Below the pieces are notes generated by a model that did no database searches, had not been told where the DNA came from, and saw nothing but the letters and a program-made list of their open reading frames with translations. From contig JAFWXS010000014.1 of assembly GCA_017517925.1 (NCBI GenBank), positions 1 to 39,485 on the forward strand: 39,485 bases of DNA, given 5' to 3'. Shown here in pieces: positions 39,120-39,485 of the stretch. Within the stretch, counting starts at the first letter, position 1; the number at the start of each line of letters is the position of its first letter. The position numbers and the translations under genes were made by a program. This DNA is from Bacteroidaceae bacterium. GTDB lineage: Bacteria > Bacteroidota > Bacteroidia > Bacteroidales > Bacteroidaceae.

Positions 39120-39479
39120 TTACGCCGCAATCCCGCTTGGCGGGTTGGTCGTGTTACCTCCACCTTGGTTCTCGCCACCCTCGGTGATGTCCTCTTCGCC
39201 AGATGCAGCGGCAGCCGCTGTCGGATCAACCTTCTGCCAACTTACCTCGTCAGAGAACTGACGGCTGAACTTGGCGGCTACGGTGCAACCCAGTCGGCTC
39301 TTGCCGTTGGCAGCGTTCAGCATCTCGGCGGTTGCCACGATGGGCGCATGAGTCTCGGGGTCTTCCGTGTCCTTCACGCTCAACTGAATGTTGGGATAGA
39401 CGGTCAGGAAGTTGTCGCCCAGCTGACAGCGGAAGCCTTTCAGCACGTTGCGCTTCACGGCCTTCATGAACTCCGTCAC
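39120..39479 (-). CDS. Hypothetical structural protein, possibly cut by window edge
   Basis: At least 119 aa. It has LKGFRCQLGDNFLTVYPNIQ, a helix with MLNAANGKSRLGCTVAAKF and a disordered Ala/Glu/Gly/Asn-rich tail (GGENQGGGNTTNPPSGIAA). The only start in view is GTG at 39479, and the frame stays open to the edge, so the true start may lie outside. Possibly a virion or packaging-region protein given the position. Confidence 0.6.
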   Translation of the reverse strand: MTEFMKAVKRNVLKGFRCQLGDNFLTVYPNIQLSVKDTEDPETHAPIVATAEMLNAANGKSRLGCTVAAKFSRQFSDEVSWQKVDPTAAAAASGEEDITEGGENQGGGNTTNPPSGIAA

Positions 39480-39485
39480 GCAAGC

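Noticed and set aside
1..39485. Terminase large subunit
   Set aside because: No protein with a terminase Walker A plus nuclease acidic triad was found; it probably lies outside the window next to the HNH gene.

Overview
This window looks like most of a temperate tailed-phage genome (siphovirus-like, HK97 fold) from a host in the Bacteroidales. The host call rests on four promoters with the Bacteroidota pattern (TTTG, about 20 bp, then TAnnTTTG), FimB/Mfa2-type fimbrial lipoproteins next to the integrase, a Bacteroidota-style tyrosine recombinase, and an integration core that matches the 3' half of a tRNA-Thr(CGT). Phage genes lie on both sides of that core, so the sequence is probably an excised, circular or circularly permuted phage genome rather than an integrated prophage. 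No terminase or host gene is visible. The terminase probably lies just outside the window.

Layout. About 1-5,000 (minus strand): replication block with SSB, a RepA-like ATPase, a DnaG-type primase, two Fis-type HTH proteins and an HNH nuclease. About 5,000-7,400: tRNA genes (Ser, an initiator-like Met, and one with an abnormal anticodon arm), a short radical-SAM enzyme and small unknown genes. About 7,600-12,600: the lysogeny region, with face-to-face promoters, a repressor-like gene, a membrane-anchored HIRAN protein, attP with arm-type repeats, the integrase, and two fimbrillin-like lipoprotein genes coupled to the integrase. About 12,600-15,150: iteron-like repeats and a minus-strand operon of small accessory genes ending in an XRE regulator. 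About 15,300-39,485 (all minus strand): structural, lysis and diversity modules. In transcription order these are a tail-fibre-like protein, a diversity-generating retroelement (DGR) target, Avd, the template repeat, reverse transcriptase, lysis genes, a homing endonuclease, tape measure, tail proteins, portal, connectors, capsid A, protease, capsid B, tail terminator, tail tube B, and tail-assembly chaperones joined by a -1 frameshift.

The best-supported system is a complete DGR. The template repeat (34341-34462) and the variable repeat (35153-35274, the 3' end of the adhesin gene) differ at 16 positions, and all 16 are adenines of the template in coding orientation. The DGR would diversify the C-terminus of a tail-tip adhesin.

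Other notable structure: two paralogous capsid proteins and two tail-tube-like proteins in one genome; a conserved promoter-like element (core AGTAACCTA) in six copies ahead of structural genes; two long hairpins with an identical base but covarying upper stems; and iteron arrays in a convergent intergenic region.
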